Source: Bimastos eiseni | Lineage: Eukaryota > Annelida > Clitellata > Crassiclitellata > Lumbricidae | Assembly (NCBI GenBank): GCA_959347315.1 | Contig: OY365810.1 | Location: 14,870,896-14,934,895, forward strand | DNA length: 64,000 nucleotides | Reading direction: 5' to 3' | Shown here: positions 1 to 10,100 of the stretch, in pieces | Layout of the letters: each line of letters begins with the position of its first letter | Numbering within the stretch: the first letter of the stretch is position 1 | Notes under the pieces: generated by a model | Database searches by the model: none | The model's input: only the letters and a program-made list of their open reading frames with translations | Told to the model about the DNA's origin: nothing | Position numbers and translations under genes: made by a program

Positions 1-300
1 ACAACGAAAATCATCTACGCTGTGTCCGGAAATAAAAAGACCCCTAATGATAATATGAAAATAAATAGTAGGCGCCTAAAAATTCATCTAGCAGTGGAAA
101 AAATAAATAGCTCGTGTCGTCCAATAATGACGTCATTTTCTTCAAAATTCAAGGATGAAAGACTACCCATATTATATCTGCGGAATTTTCAACTTTTTTC
201 AAATGTTGCCGATAAACCGCCAAGAATTTATTTCGAATTTATTTTTATATCTGAATAACAGTTGTGGCGTTTTTGCCTGTTCGGGGTTGTGAGGCAATCT
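1..300. other. AT-rich sequence without recognised gene
   Basis: I see no exon or repeat structure here. A stretch from about 262 starts TGTGGCGTTTTTG, the same as the first bases of the Gypsy 3' LTR at 13377, but the similarity is not visible beyond that. By position it would be intron or 3' part of the minus-strand kinase gene whose last visible exon is at 1064-1215. Confidence 0.4.
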
Positions 301-324
301 GTGCTCCCCTACATGTAAGTACCT

Positions 325-450
325 GTAGCAATGCTACGTCCCTGTAGCAATGCTGCACCTCTGTAGCAACGCTACGCCCCTGCAGCAATGCTACGCTTCT
401 GTAGCAATGCTACACCTCTGTAACAATGCTACATAGCAATGCTGCACCCT
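325..450. repeat. Short minisatellite, TGTAGCAATGCTAC unit
   Basis: About seven imperfect copies of an 18 bp unit built around TGTAGCAATGCTAC stand head to tail. The unit core GTAGCAATGCTAC is itself nearly palindromic, so single units can fold. Just downstream (455-560) is a loose run of CAGTCAGT-like motifs. Confidence 0.85.
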
Positions 451-1063
451 GAAGACTATACAGGAGACTGCAGAGTTCAGTCGTGAGGGTAAATCAGTCA
501 GAGGCAGTTCAGTAGTCAGTCAATGAGAGAGTCCGAGTCGGTGGTTGAGTCAGTCAGTTAAGTTAGAGTCTACATTCAGTAGAGTCGTTGGCAGTCTGCT
601 GTCGATTATTTGATTGTGACTATTATTCGTTGGCTGTTCGCCGCTGCTGTAATTTACAAATTCACAATATAGAAGATTTATCGAGCAATGTTTGTGACTT
701 CGTCGTTAGCGCAGTGACTCTGATTCTACCATTGGCCAATAGACAGATCAATGACCGGCTGATCAAATTACTCCCATGCATTAACTTTGTAATTTAACGA
801 CGTCACTGTGACGTACTTTTTTAACCAGGACGTTAATAAATTACACATTTGAGGATAAATATGTAAGGATTAAAGCGTTTGGGAATTTTAAATATCGATG
901 ATTATTCACTGTTTATTTTCATATTATCATTAGGGGGTCCCTTTATACCCGGACACAGTGTATGTAGTACTTCAGTCAACATTAAAGACAAACAAGCAAT
1001 AATATTATCTAAAATATGGGAAAGGCAGATTTATAGAAAATTTAATGAGTTAATCATACTTAC

Positions 1064-1215
1064 TCTCTACAACTGCTCTGATGCTGTCTGGACATAAATC
1101 AGGAACAGTCAACTTGCATGTCCTATTCAATACTTTGTGTCGAATAGCCAGTTGAGGCACAACGTCTTTGTAGGGAGCTTCTCTTGCTGACAGTTCCCAT
1201 AGGACCACACCGTAA
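1064..1215 (-). CDS. Kinase gene 1, exon 3 (kinase subdomains IX-X)
   Basis: On the minus strand this exon reads S-YGVVLWELSAREAPYKDV and ends near IRAVVE. That is the part of a protein kinase that follows the activation segment (the DVWSYGVxLWEL region). It is preceded by an AG acceptor (plus 1216-1217) with a weak pyrimidine tract, and followed by a consensus GTAAGT donor (plus 1058-1063). It begins with one base that completes the serine codon left open by exon 2 and ends in phase 1. The remaining kinase subdomain XI (usually C-W-x-x-x-P-x-x-R-P) is not visible in bases 1-1057, so the gene probably runs off the left edge. Assignment to the same gene as 5845-6025 and 19441-19861 rests on matching phases, family order and strand. 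It has not been shown by a transcript. Confidence 0.85.
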
Positions 1216-1790
1216 CTGTCGTCATAAAATTAAATATGGCTTACATTATATAATTGCTCTTCAATGTCTCTTTAATATGCACATCAAGAAGCAAGTTCTT
1301 CCCCTCTAAACTACATTAGTCATCTATCAGCTTACTGAAAGTTACACCATTGCAACGGCAGCTGTCTTCATAGTAGGCCTATGTATGTATCAAGATACGT
1401 GCTATAAAAGAGTATTTACCGTAACTCATAAAAGCTCATAAAACTGCTTGTGCCAGTCCAAACGAAGTGAAGCTAATTAAGGCCGAAGCGTTAATCAATA
1501 ATTTTTGCACAAGCCATGATGCGGTCTGTCATATGGCAGATATTTATTACAATAAACGAATATCATCAAGTGAACCGTGTTCAAATAGCAACGGTAGAAG
1601 GATCGATGTTGGTAAGCCCCGCAAAGGCAAAGACCCCAACCGGCGCATTCCACTGATTTCTTGTCATATACAGTGTTATGCATTATATCTTTAGCCAGTA
1701 GAGTGAGTTAAGGACGGGGCTGGTATGGTTATTCTCAAATTTCTATTATAATATGGCGGATTCGTTTCCTACCCCGCTTCTGGGGTCAAT
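1216..1790. other. Intron sequence, nothing recognised
   Basis: This lies inside intron 2 of the minus-strand kinase gene. I see no further exon, repeat array or transposon end. Confidence 0.4.
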
Positions 1791-1791
1791 T

Positions 1792-2612
1792 TGTAACGGA
1801 TCCGATTCTAAACTGCTTCTCATATATCAAACTGTCGCGAGTTCGGTTCACCTCCCCTAAGCTTCCGGTACCCAGGAGGTGGTTCAGCAGATTTCCCGCG
1901 TTCGATAGTCCGGTGAGTAAGTATGGCTTTTTGTTGCAATGTTGAGAGCTATTATCAATATCGACGACGCAGTTTAGTTTCAATGAACAGACTGACAAGC
2001 GTTTCACGAACTTTGTATTTATTCATCAAGATCAACGGAATAATCGCCGAACTCCAAATCAACTGAAATACAGACTTGATTAAAATCCTCTTGAACTATA
2101 CTCTAAACTGATCTCGAACCGAATGTACTCGAACGACTGACACGCCGCTCTCTCCCCGAATGTTCTTGACTGCCTAACAGTCCGTCTATTTATACTTTTT
2201 CCTGTCGATACAATGTATATACAATGTAGTTACAATGTATATAAATTGTATATACAATGTATATACAGTGTATATACAGGCTAGCTATAATTGGGCTCAT
2301 GAATATTCATAGATACATTGTAGATACAATGTGGTTACAATGTATAGACAATGTATATACCTGCTAGATATAGTCAGGCTCATGAATATTCGTAGATACA
2401 TTGTAGATACAATGTAGTTACAATGCATATACCGGCTATATATAATCAGGTTCATAAATATTCATAGATACATTGTAGATACAATGTGGTTAAAATGTAT
2501 ATACATCGTATATACAATGTATATACAATGGCGCCCATGGCCCACAGACCCGCAACACTAGGAGGCACCCTGGAAGGGAGGGTAACACACGGCCCGCAAG
2601 GCGATATCGTCA
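1792..2612 (-). mobile_element. Candidate solo or partial LTR (minus strand) with U3 minisatellite
   Basis: Read on the minus strand, the order fits an LTR. A tandem-repeat-rich U3 (2205-2545) is followed by a TATAAATAG box (plus 2186-2194), an AATAAA signal (plus about 2018-2023) and an end at GTTACA (about 1794). The text just beyond it (GACCCCAGAAGCGGGG) could be a primer-binding region. The 5' limit is a guess, at TGTGACGATATC. No second LTR copy and no target-site duplication were found. It could also be an ordinary promoter-like stretch within the kinase intron. Confidence 0.45.
2205..2545. repeat. Tandem repeat, TACAATGTATATA-rich, about 85 bp higher-order unit
   Basis: Short words ACAATGTATATA and ATACATTGTAGATACAATGT recur throughout. 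A longer unit containing CTCATGAATATTC and AGATACATTGTAGATAC is repeated about three times (near 2297, 2370 and 2450). The array lies in the presumed U3 of the LTR above, comparable to the U3 repeats in the Gypsy element at 8368. Confidence 0.85.
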
Positions 2613-2619
2613 CAATAAT

Positions 2620-3720
2620 CAATTCCTGAGTTCTGCAGTGACAAGCATCCAATGAAAAGTGACTATGTCGCACTAAAAACCAAGAAATACCCAGTAGATT
2701 GAGTTCACAAAAGACAGAGACAGCTTATTGCAGAGATGCAGTTTGGAAGAGGTAAGTCTCCAGTCATATTGAAGATATATTGTGCTAAACAGGAAACCCG
2801 TGCAGCGATTTAGGCACAGAAGTAGAAAGCTGGTATGTTCAACTGTTCATATTTTGACTAATTAGATGTGACCGTAGAAAAAGAGAACAGCACTCTGTGA
2901 ATTTTTATAAGGCTTGACTCTATAATCACAATAAGAAGTTAGTCCCAGTAATCGAAATAACTCAAAAAGTAATTTAGCGGTGAGAGATATCCTTGAAGAA
3001 ATAGGAACATAATGCACAACAATTGTGTATTGGATATGCTCGTATAATGACTTGCAAACGTCATTTACGGAGTCGGAAAATAATTCACTAGAATAAAAAA
3101 ATAATGTCCAAGTTATAAGCAATATCAGTAAAATTTATAAGGAAGCTGTCCAATTTAAAAGTTTTAAGTCAGCAGCATTTCTCAAGTTGCAGAGGAGTTC
3201 TCAATAGAAAAATTCAGTTTTCAATACAAGAAGGAGGTGTCCAATAATCAATATTCAAGACTAAACTTCTTTAAAGGAGATGGAAGAAAGTGCACAGATG
3301 AGTGACAAGTCAAGCTGTTGAATAAAATGTAAATATGTCCCAAAAGCACGTGTATGTTAGAAAAATCTCAATGTGAGGTGTTCTTGATTCAATCAATCAA
3401 GGTAATCTTCAACCCCAAGACCCGGATAATCTCTAAGATCTCATCTTAATCGAGATGACATATACATTAACCTACCTGATAGACCTTTGTCAACCGATAT
3501 TGATCGCCCGGTGTAGTCGCTCCCTTCGCTCTGCTGAGAGGGGATTCTTGTGGTTTCATTTGCCCGGACAGCAGCTATGCAAAACTGTGCATTCTCTGTT
3601 GTAGGACCTAGGATTTGGAATGACCTTTCTCAAGAGTTGCGCTTCCTCCCCTAAATTGTGTAGTGGAACTTTTTATGGTTACGTGAAAACTTACCAATTT
3701 GTTCGGACTGGAGTTGGGAG
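2620..3720. other. Intron sequence, nothing recognised
   Basis: I see no homologous coding sequence, array or terminal inverted repeat in this 1.1 kb part of kinase intron 2. Confidence 0.4.
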
Positions 3721-4137
3721 CGCTCTTGAGAGTACGGGGACGATTGATCATTAGACGATTGATCACCGGAGGAATGATGACCGGACGATTACATAAAACT
3801 TTATAACAGACAAAAAATCACTGCATTGTGTTTAATTTTAATCAAATAAGATGTGTTATATGAAAATATGTTGAACCGGCTCTCAAGAGTTATTCAAGAG
3901 TTAACTGTAAGATAAATCGGCAATTCCACTCAATCTACGGTACTTGCAACATCTCCAAACTACACGTTCAGTTTTCAGAACCTTATGATACCAAAATGCA
4001 TACCATCGAAAAATCTTAGTTCTCTTATCACTTTTAGACACACCATAATTATTTATTTATTTATTTATTTTACTTATTACCGAAATTTGATACCAACCCT
4101 TCTTTCAACATTATTGCTCAGAAGTGCATGTATACAC

Positions 4138-4582
4138 CAGAGTTGCATGGTCTGGAGACAGTGTCTCGGTCTCGAGACAGTTTTTTAGTGTCTCGGTCTC
4201 GGTCTCGGAAGCCTGCTGTCTTGGTCTCGGTCTCGAGGCAGTGTCTCGAATTTTTAGAAACTGTCTTGAAGTGAATGTCTTATTCTGTCTCGAACAAGCG
4301 GTCTCGATAAGTTTCGCGTGAATTGTCTTAAAATATTGCGCGGCAATATAAAAACAGTTCTCAGGAATTTGTACTAAATGCATTATAAGCTTCAAATTGA
4401 AATTACAAATAGAAATTATTCCCGAAGACTGATACATTAGCATTTTACAGCATTTTATATAGGATCACTTGTCTTTTACTGTCTCGTATTGTCTTGAACC
4501 TAGTGTCTCGGTCTCGGTCTCGGCACCTCACTGTCTCGGTCTCGTCTTGGTCTTGAAGTTTCAAGTCTTGCATACAACACTG
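4138..4582 (-). mobile_element. Non-autonomous hAT element carrying GAGACC/GTCTCG microsatellite
   Basis: The ends are CAGAGTTGCATG and, inverted, CAGTGTTGTATG. Both flanks carry the exact 8 bp duplication GTATACAC (4130-4137 and 4583-4590), which is diagnostic for the hAT superfamily. The interior is mostly GTCTCGGTCTCGG-like repeat. Long open frames across it are repeat artefacts. A second member of the family is at 24628-25484 in opposite orientation. Confidence 0.9.
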
Positions 4583-4629
4583 GTATACACACGCCTCGAC
4601 GGCTCAATTGCAGTTGTACTGCAGAGCAA

Positions 4630-4753
4630 AATGTGCTCGAAGGACTTGCTCAAGGTCCCTACACAGTGACTCCCCGGACGAGGGTCGAACCCACTCGCTC
4701 AGCGCACACTGAACGTTACGGTCTGACCGCTCTAACCGATAGGCCACTGTGCC
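4630..4753 (-). repeat. tRNA-derived SINE-like sequence
   Basis: Read on the minus strand from 4753 it begins GGCACAGTGGCC. It has an A-box-like TGGCCTATCGGTTAGAGCGG (plus 4727-4746) and a B-box-like GGGTTCGACCCTCG (plus 4679-4692) at tRNA-like spacing. The presumed acceptor stem does not pair, so it is not a functional tRNA gene. A related tail (CTTGCCCAAGGTCCCCACTC) occurs near 43831-43850, and a looser relative is at 27950-28085. Confidence 0.6.
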
Positions 4754-4853
4754 ACGTATATACTCCAGTTTCTTGCATGGCGACCCCGTAGTAAATAAGT
4801 CCTTTTACAAAACTCTTTATATACAACAATCACAACTGAGGTGTGTTCGGTAA

Positions 4854-5256
4854 GGGCCCGTCCATTTATTACGTACGCAAAAATTTGGATTTTCGGACCT
4901 CCTTCTCCTGTTAAAATAGTTAAAAACATCTATAAGACATTGATTTTACCACAGGCTATTTACTTTTGTTAAAGCATCATATTTAACAGCTTACATTTGT
5001 TGACCGTTATGAAGAAATAAAACATTAACAACACATGCACCGTTTTAATGATACATAAAATTGATTAAGCAGGAATATAGTCTGTGATTAGGTTTACAGT
5101 TCTGATTTTCATATTCTGAGGACGTCATAATTAGACAATTATAACTGCGTACGTACATATTGTCTGGAGCCCCTCCCCACCAGGCGCACCCGTACTCTAA
5201 ATGGCCGAAATTTCAACCCCCTCCCCTCGCTGCGTACGTAATATGGAGACGGCCCC
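4854..5256. mobile_element. PIF/Harbinger-like MITE
   Basis: The terminal inverted repeats are GGGCCCGTCCATTTATTACG and, from the right, GGGGCCGTCTCCATATTACG. TAA lies immediately outside both ends (4851-4853 and 5257-5259), as expected for a 3 bp TWA target duplication of PIF/Harbinger elements. No coding sequence is present. A left-truncated copy with clear base-by-base similarity lies at about 43226-43690. Confidence 0.8.
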
Positions 5257-5671
5257 TAATTTGGAATCACCTTACAAGCCAATCAGGGCTAGTTTGTCGT
5301 TAGGCCTACATTTTGAGCCTTGGAGGGACTGCGATGGACCTTTGACCGTAAAGAACAAAAAACGTTTATATGGAATGCCTATGTAATTATTATAATGTGC
5401 TATTTGCCGGACGATCATTTATGTAAACGTTATAACAGATGCCATCAATCAATGCCATTATGTGTAATTTTATTCGTAGGCTACATTTAAGTCTTTATAA
5501 GAATTGACAGCAACTGATGACGTTTATCTTTAATAGCGGAAATTACGACACTTCTCTTTCAACCTTGTTAATTAAAGTGATCAATCGTTCGCAATCGTCC
5601 GATGAGCAAACGTCCGCAATGATCAATTGTCCGGTTATCAACCGTCCAGTGATCAAACGTCCTATAACCCT

Positions 5672-5714
5672 CTTGAGTAGTTACCCGAGCGCCCTTTCAC
5701 GGTAACTACTCAAG
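5672..5714. other. Perfect 14 bp hairpin
   Basis: CTTGAGTAGTTACC at 5672-5685 is the exact reverse complement of 5701-5714, with a 15 base loop. It overlaps the right flanking repeat of foldback element K1. Confidence 0.85.
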
Positions 5715-5722
5715 GTTCATCA

Positions 5723-5757
5723 GTTCAAAAATGCATACATCCTATGCATTTTTGAAC
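5723..5757. other. Perfect 15 bp hairpin
   Basis: GTTCAAAAATGCATA at 5723-5737 is the exact reverse complement of 5743-5757, with a 5 base loop. It stands 8 bases after the previous hairpin and about 90 bases from the donor site of kinase exon 2. Confidence 0.85.
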
Positions 5758-5844
5758 GGATGAATGAATGAAAATGCTAGCGCCAAATCACTAATATTAT
5801 TTGCCATAGAAGTGTTTCACGACAGCAGAACTGCTCAGACTCAC

Positions 5845-6025
5845 CTCCACACATCACTGGCTTTAGAGAAAAGGGCTTCATCAAGAACCTCTGGAGCCAT
5901 CCAAGCATATGTCCCAGTTCGTGACATAACAATTGTATGGTCATGTTCACGTATTTGTTCAAAGTCAATTATCTTCAGTGTCTTTCCCTCAGGATTGGCA
6001 GCAGCATCAGCTTCCATTATTATGA
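5845..6025 (-). CDS. Kinase gene 1, exon 2 (activation segment; DFG replaced by DFE)
   Basis: The minus-strand translation runs from IIIMEADAAANPEGK through TLKIIDFEQIREHDH and SRTGTYAWMAPEV to SKASDVW. This is the stretch from the catalytic loop to the APE motif of a kinase of the mixed-lineage (MLK/MAP3K9-11) group, whose members have a similar NIL-E-A insert and a GTYAWMAPEV segment. The acceptor is AG at plus 6026-6027 after a T-rich tract, and the donor is GTGAGT (plus 5839-5844). The first two bases complete an isoleucine codon opened by exon 1, and the exon ends in phase 2, matching exon 3. The metal-binding motif DFG is DFE here: aspartate is kept and glycine is replaced by glutamate. 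Whether that lowers activity is unknown. Confidence 0.9.
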
Positions 6026-6535
6026 CTAAAATGTCAACATTACCACATTAACATAAAATTCGGCTTTCCTCCATCCCATTTGAGGCAGAACAAGGTTTTC
6101 TTTCTTATTTCTCTGAATTTGATTATAATTTATGCCTTTCTGCAATGCACTTCATATAGAAAAGAATCTACATGTACGTTCCACATCTCTATAAATAGCC
6201 TACATGCATCAATCAAATAACAAATTAGTCAAATAGTCATTTGAACAATAAATAAATCAATAGGTCGATCAATCAAACAAACAACGAACAACGAACTAAC
6301 TTACTAGCAAATCAATCTATCAGTCAATCAACCAACCGGGCAGTCGGTCCGTTAATCAATCAACCAACTAACCGAAATATGAATATACAGGTACAAATCT
6401 TTTGCCTAAGTCGCTGCATGGGCTTCCTGTTTAGCACACAATATCTTCAACATGGAGGCTCGTGTGTGGTTTAGATCTGTTTGATCGATCGATCGATCAA
6501 TCAATCAGTAAGTAAGTCAACATCAATCAATAAGA
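6026..6535. repeat. Intron with degenerate ATCA tetranucleotide repeat
   Basis: Runs of ATCAATCAATCAACCAAC-like sequence occupy about 6207-6365 and 6480-6535. Nothing else was recognised in this part of kinase intron 1. Confidence 0.7.
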
Positions 6536-6672
6536 CTTGCTAGAGTGCCCCTTCAAGATGTGTACATGCTTACTTACACAATTTAGGCACAATGAGGGTC
6601 GGTCAGGGTCAGACCATGCGTCGTGAGGGTCGTTTGGTGTCAGGGTTAGGGTTATATAGTGTGGTTTAAAAA

Positions 6673-6718
6673 ATGCGACGAAATGATCTGCGACGAAATG
6701 AATGCGACGAAATGAACG
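6673..6718. repeat. Three copies of GCGACGAAATGA
   Basis: The 12 bp word GCGACGAAATGA occurs three times with 2-3 base spacers. It resembles the short words of the foldback loci, but no inverted partner array was found nearby. Confidence 0.75.
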
Positions 6719-6867
6719 GGAACCATATAAAATAACCTGAAAAGCCACAAAAGTCGAATACTTTAGGACTTTTAGGCTTTTGCCTCTTCAGTTAGAGAAA
6801 TTGTGTTTGTTACTAATTAGGGTAAAGTCTGTAACCCAGCAATTCAAACGGTGATAAACACTGTGGC

Positions 6868-7110
6868 AGGGAGACCGGAGGATGGTGTATGAGATGTTCT
6901 TCATATACAACTCGGGAGACCGGAGGAAGGTGTATGACCGGAGGATGGTGTATGAGATGTTCTTCATATATAACTCGAAAGACCGGAGGAGGGTGTACAA
7001 GATGTTCTTTATATACAACTTGGGAGTCCGGAGGAAGGTGTATGACCGGAGGAGGGTGTATGAGATGTTCTTCAAATACAACTCGGAAGACCGGAGGAGG
7101 GTGTATTAGA
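6868..7110. repeat. Minisatellite, ACCGGAGGAGGGTGTATGAG
   Basis: A 20 bp motif (ACCGGAGGAAGGTGTATG) and a longer unit of about 60 bp containing GAGATGTTCTTCATATACAA are repeated four times. All three plus frames and one minus frame stay open across it because of the repeat, so I do not call a gene. Confidence 0.9.
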
Positions 7111-7520
7111 AATTAGCTAAATAATTCAATCATTATTAAATAAATTATTAACTCAATTAATTGACGGTTTATTCTTAAGATACAATATACTAGAAAAGCC
7201 CTATTTCGTGAGAATTATTGCTTGAGAGAATCGATCGTGCACAAAACATCGGTAAGAAGATGACAATGATCTTTCTATTAGCCCATCATATTATGTAGGC
7301 CTACAGCAATTACTGTCGGGCATGAATGCCTTCATAATAGAGCAGGGTTGTTGGTCACAAAAGGCAGAAGAAGAAGTGTTTTATTATTGCCGATGCCGAT
7401 ACGACAGCACGGTGTTGCTAGGTCACTACGTAGAAATAGGCGAGTACGGGCACCATACTATACTATCTGAGATGAAGACAGGCGATTGTCAAAATGAGTG
7501 GCAGGGTTTTCTAGAAGAAC

Positions 7521-7990
7521 AAGCGATTTTTTGTTCTGGAGACAGCTCAAGAACGTTACTTTGTGAAATGGTTCTTAATCCATTGAAAGCAGTAGCCATA
7601 GACTTTGACTGGGTTGTGTGACAAGGCTATGATCGAGCTGGGACAGTTCTGGGAAAATATAAATGATTCAAGACGAAGATCTTAGATCTAAGGCGTTATA
7701 CACTTTCTGAGGCATTATAGATGGTTATAGCTTACATTTTGTCATGTAAGCAATAGTTTCAAGTTGAGAAACTTGAAAATAAAGAAAGCTCTCGGGCCGT
7801 TGGAAGAACTCATTGTGTTTTCCTTCTGGCATAAGAGAAGTGCTATCTTTATGGACGCCCAGAACAGTGGAATGCTAAAACGTCAAATGAAGCGAGTTGT
7901 CTGTACAAGATGGAATAAGCGATCTTTTGTTCTGGAGACAGCTCAGGAATGCGGCTTTGTGAAATGGTTCTTGATACGTTGAAAGCAGAT
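7521..7990 (+). repeat. Duplicated 74 bp fragment with short open frames
   Basis: The sequences at 7521-7594 and 7917-7990 are direct copies with few differences, both containing TTGTTCTGGAGACAGCTCA and TTTGTGAAATGGTTCTT. Short plus-strand frames run through each (7322-7621, 7764-7982, 7949-8182), and the peptides share a CEMVL-TLKA core. I do not recognise the family. Decayed transposon coding sequence is the likeliest explanation. It lies just upstream of the Gypsy element. Confidence 0.5.
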
Positions 7991-8367
7991 AGGTTGCAGT
8001 TGATACGACCATCCAATGTTTCAGTGCAGTTCTATCCAGGTTTCAAAATCCTCTCTTCTATGATGAAGACTCGGCGACAGTTTCTGGATCCAATGACTTC
8101 TCACAACGTCTCAGAGATTTCAGATTCATCATGGCCTACTATGTTTTTTCTCAATTTCAAGGCATCTGTACATCCTTGTTGATTTGGCAATGGCAGGCAG
8201 CTGCCGGCTGATTTCAAACTGTAGAGTAAAATTTGAAGCTACGCGCCAAGATAGCAATCTTCAACTCACTTTTATTGAAGAAACTAACATAATTTGAGAA
8301 GGACCATCTTATCGATGTTCACGTTGACGAATTATAAGAAAGCTCATGACGGATGGACTTTGAAGAG

Positions 8368-9019
8368 TGTGTCGTTTTTGTGCCGGGACTGCCTTGACGT
8401 AGCGTTTGGGCCCCCTTTTTCTGCTTTGGGAGCATTTTTGCTCCCTGTGGGACCTTTTTCGCTCCCTATGGGAGCAATTTCGCTCCCTGTGGGAGCAATT
8501 TCGCTCCCTCTGTGGGAGCAATTTCGCTCCCTCTGGGAGCGTTTTCGCTACCTGTGGGACCTTTTTCGCTCCCTATGGGAGCAATTTCGCACCCTGTGGG
8601 AGCATTTTCGCTCCCTCTGTGTGAGCAATTTCGCTCCCTCTGGGAGCATTTTCGCTCCCTCTGAGGCTATATAAGCGGGCTGTAGCTAGCAGAGCACACG
8701 CAGAAGGTCGGAACTGAACGATAGGCTGATTCGTTCTGTTTGATGCTGATTTAGTTAATAATAAAGTATATTTGTCGAACAACAATTGATCTCGTCTCTA
8801 GCCTAGTCACTTTCTAATTCGTGGCAGTCTCGAAAGCCTACGCCGGAACGGGCAGGTCCTACTCCGCGGACGATTAAGGAGACGGGGAAAACCCCGAGCT
8901 CGGCCTTCCGGGGTACCAGAAAAAGACGGGAAGGAATTCAAGGTTTTTCCCAGGGCGTTCGCCCCTACTGTTGCTGACACACGAACGCTTGGTGCCGGCC
9001 CCAACCGGGGTTCGCCACA
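8368..9019 (+). repeat. 5' LTR of the Gypsy element
   Basis: It begins TGTGTCGTTTTTGTGCCGGG and ends near GGTTCGCCACA. U3 contains about a dozen copies of a 20 bp word (GGGAGCAATTTCGCTCCC-like, partly palindromic) at 8425-8665. A TATA box CTATATAAG (8664-8672) and an AATAAA signal (about 8759-8764) follow. Confidence 0.9.
8425..8665. repeat. LTR U3 tandem repeat GGGAGCAATTTCGCTCCC
   Basis: Each unit is close to a self-complementary GGGAGC...GCTCCC. The 3' LTR keeps only two to three units, so the array has expanded here or contracted there. It sits directly upstream of the TATA box, a position where enhancer repeats occur in LTRs. Confidence 0.9.
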
Positions 9020-9097
9020 ACTTTGGCACGCAGAAGTGGAGTGAATTGTTCTCAGCCGCCACGCCTTTTCTGCCGGGAAGCGTGTTGATAGAGACTG

Positions 9098-9540
9098 TTG
9101 CCGAGAAGTAGAATCGAAAGACTGGTGGTGATGGTAAACGACGGAACGCTGCTGAACGTCGACGCGCCGCCAATTGACAGTACGAAAGTACGCGAGCGAG
9201 AGCCGAAGACTCTGGACGAGGCGTATCGCACAGCGCTTCACCTGAAAGCCTATCGGGCGACGATGGCACGGACGACCGAAGGCGGCCGTCGAACCGGGTT
9301 CGTGGGACTCAAGGGACCGATGAGAGCCCGCAACTGGAAGGCTGGCTGGAACGTTCCTGAACAAGCAACAGGAAGAACAGAGACGCTGGCAGCGGAACCT
9401 GGAGGCCAAGTTCGACCGAAAACTCCGGGAGCTGACCAGCCGAACTACGCCCCCTGATGACCAGGGTCTGGACGTTCGTCCTGCCGGTAACCATAGGCAA
9501 GGGCGAACGGGACCGACGCCAGCCGAACCACGCCGCCTGA
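9098..9540 (+). pseudogene. Gag remnant
   Basis: The frame at 9098-9457 contains TKVREREPKTLDEAYRTALH, a stretch typical of the C-terminal part of Gag in Ty3/Gypsy elements ahead of the nucleocapsid. The zinc knuckle follows in another frame, so at least one frameshift separates them. Gag is short compared with intact elements, and its upstream part is not recognisable. Confidence 0.7.
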
Positions 9541-9548
9541 CGACCAGG

Positions 9549-10100
9549 GTGTGTACGTTCGTCCTGCTATTAGCGATCGGCAGAGACGGACGTTCATGCT
9601 TCCGCTGTGGCCGGCCCGGACACTTTGTCCGCGACTGCCGGCAAGGTCGGGATCGACGCGACGACGACGCTGAACCGGAGAATGCTGAGCCGACGCCCCT
9701 GGAGTCGGCGATCGTCAATCACACCACCAGACCGAGAGCTCCGAAGCGGGCGACCAGCAACGCAATCTACATTCGGGGTACGCTCAACGGACATCAGCAG
9801 TTGTGCCTGGTAGACACTGGGTCTGAGGTGAGCCTCGTGCCTGCATCTGCTTTGGTAGGGGTAGAGATTCATCCCTGTAACCGTTTCTTGATGGCTGCTA
9901 ACGGGTCCAACATTAATGTTCTCGGGGAGGTTAGGTTGCCGATTAGGGTACGATCAGGACTAGAAATTTCCAGTGCGTTCATGGTATCTGACCAGATAAC
10001 TGAAATTGTGCTAGGTATCGATTGGCCCAGGGAGCATCGCTGCCGTTTAGGATTCGGGTCCGGTGCATTATTCATTAACCGCCAAAGCATTCCTTGGTGA
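9549..10100 (+). pseudogene. Gag nucleocapsid zinc knuckle and aspartic protease
   Basis: This 183-residue frame contains a CCHC knuckle, CFRCGRPGHFVRDC, at residues 17-30 (9597-9638). A retropepsin active site LCLVDTGSEVSLVP lies around residue 89 (about 9813), with a later LGIDW segment typical of the flap-to-C-terminal part. Gag nucleocapsid binds RNA and the protease cleaves Gag-Pol. A stop follows at 10100, before the reverse transcriptase. The methionine given as start is probably not a true initiation site, since this would be an internal part of the polyprotein. Confidence 0.9.

Larger units (their letters stand above)
3731..5669. mobile_element. Foldback-like element K1 (word GGACGATTGATC)
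   Basis: The left end (3736-3792) holds several head-to-tail copies of GGACGATTGATCA-like words. The right end (5580-5662) holds the inverse words (GATCAAACGTCC, GATCAATTGTCC, AATCGTCCGATG). The element is bounded by the exact 8 bp direct repeat CTCTTGAG at 3723-3730 and 5670-5677. The outermost bases are AGTACGGGGACG on the left and, inverted, GGTTATAGGACG on the right. Its interior carries a hAT element, a SINE and a Harbinger-like element. The architecture matches foldback elements such as the sea-urchin TU elements, with 8 bp target duplications and inverted arrays of about 15 bp. No transposase was found. It sits in intron 2 of kinase gene 1. Confidence 0.7.

Noticed and set aside
325..450. 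CRISPR-like regularly spaced repeats.
   Set aside because: Units are contiguous, without unique spacers, in an animal genome. It is a minisatellite.
4111..4443. 110-codon minus-strand ORF rich in ETETETL.
   Set aside because: It crosses the boundary of the hAT element and reads its GAGACC microsatellite.
4679..4753. Possible functional tRNA gene on the minus strand.
   Set aside because: A- and B-box motifs are present, but acceptor and anticodon stems do not pair and the tail continues as a repeat, so I call a SINE.
8807..9718. 303-codon arginine/serine-rich ORF on the minus strand, the second longest in the window.
   Set aside because: It is antisense to the LTR and gag region of the Gypsy element, has no domain, and its length follows from the GC-rich composition.
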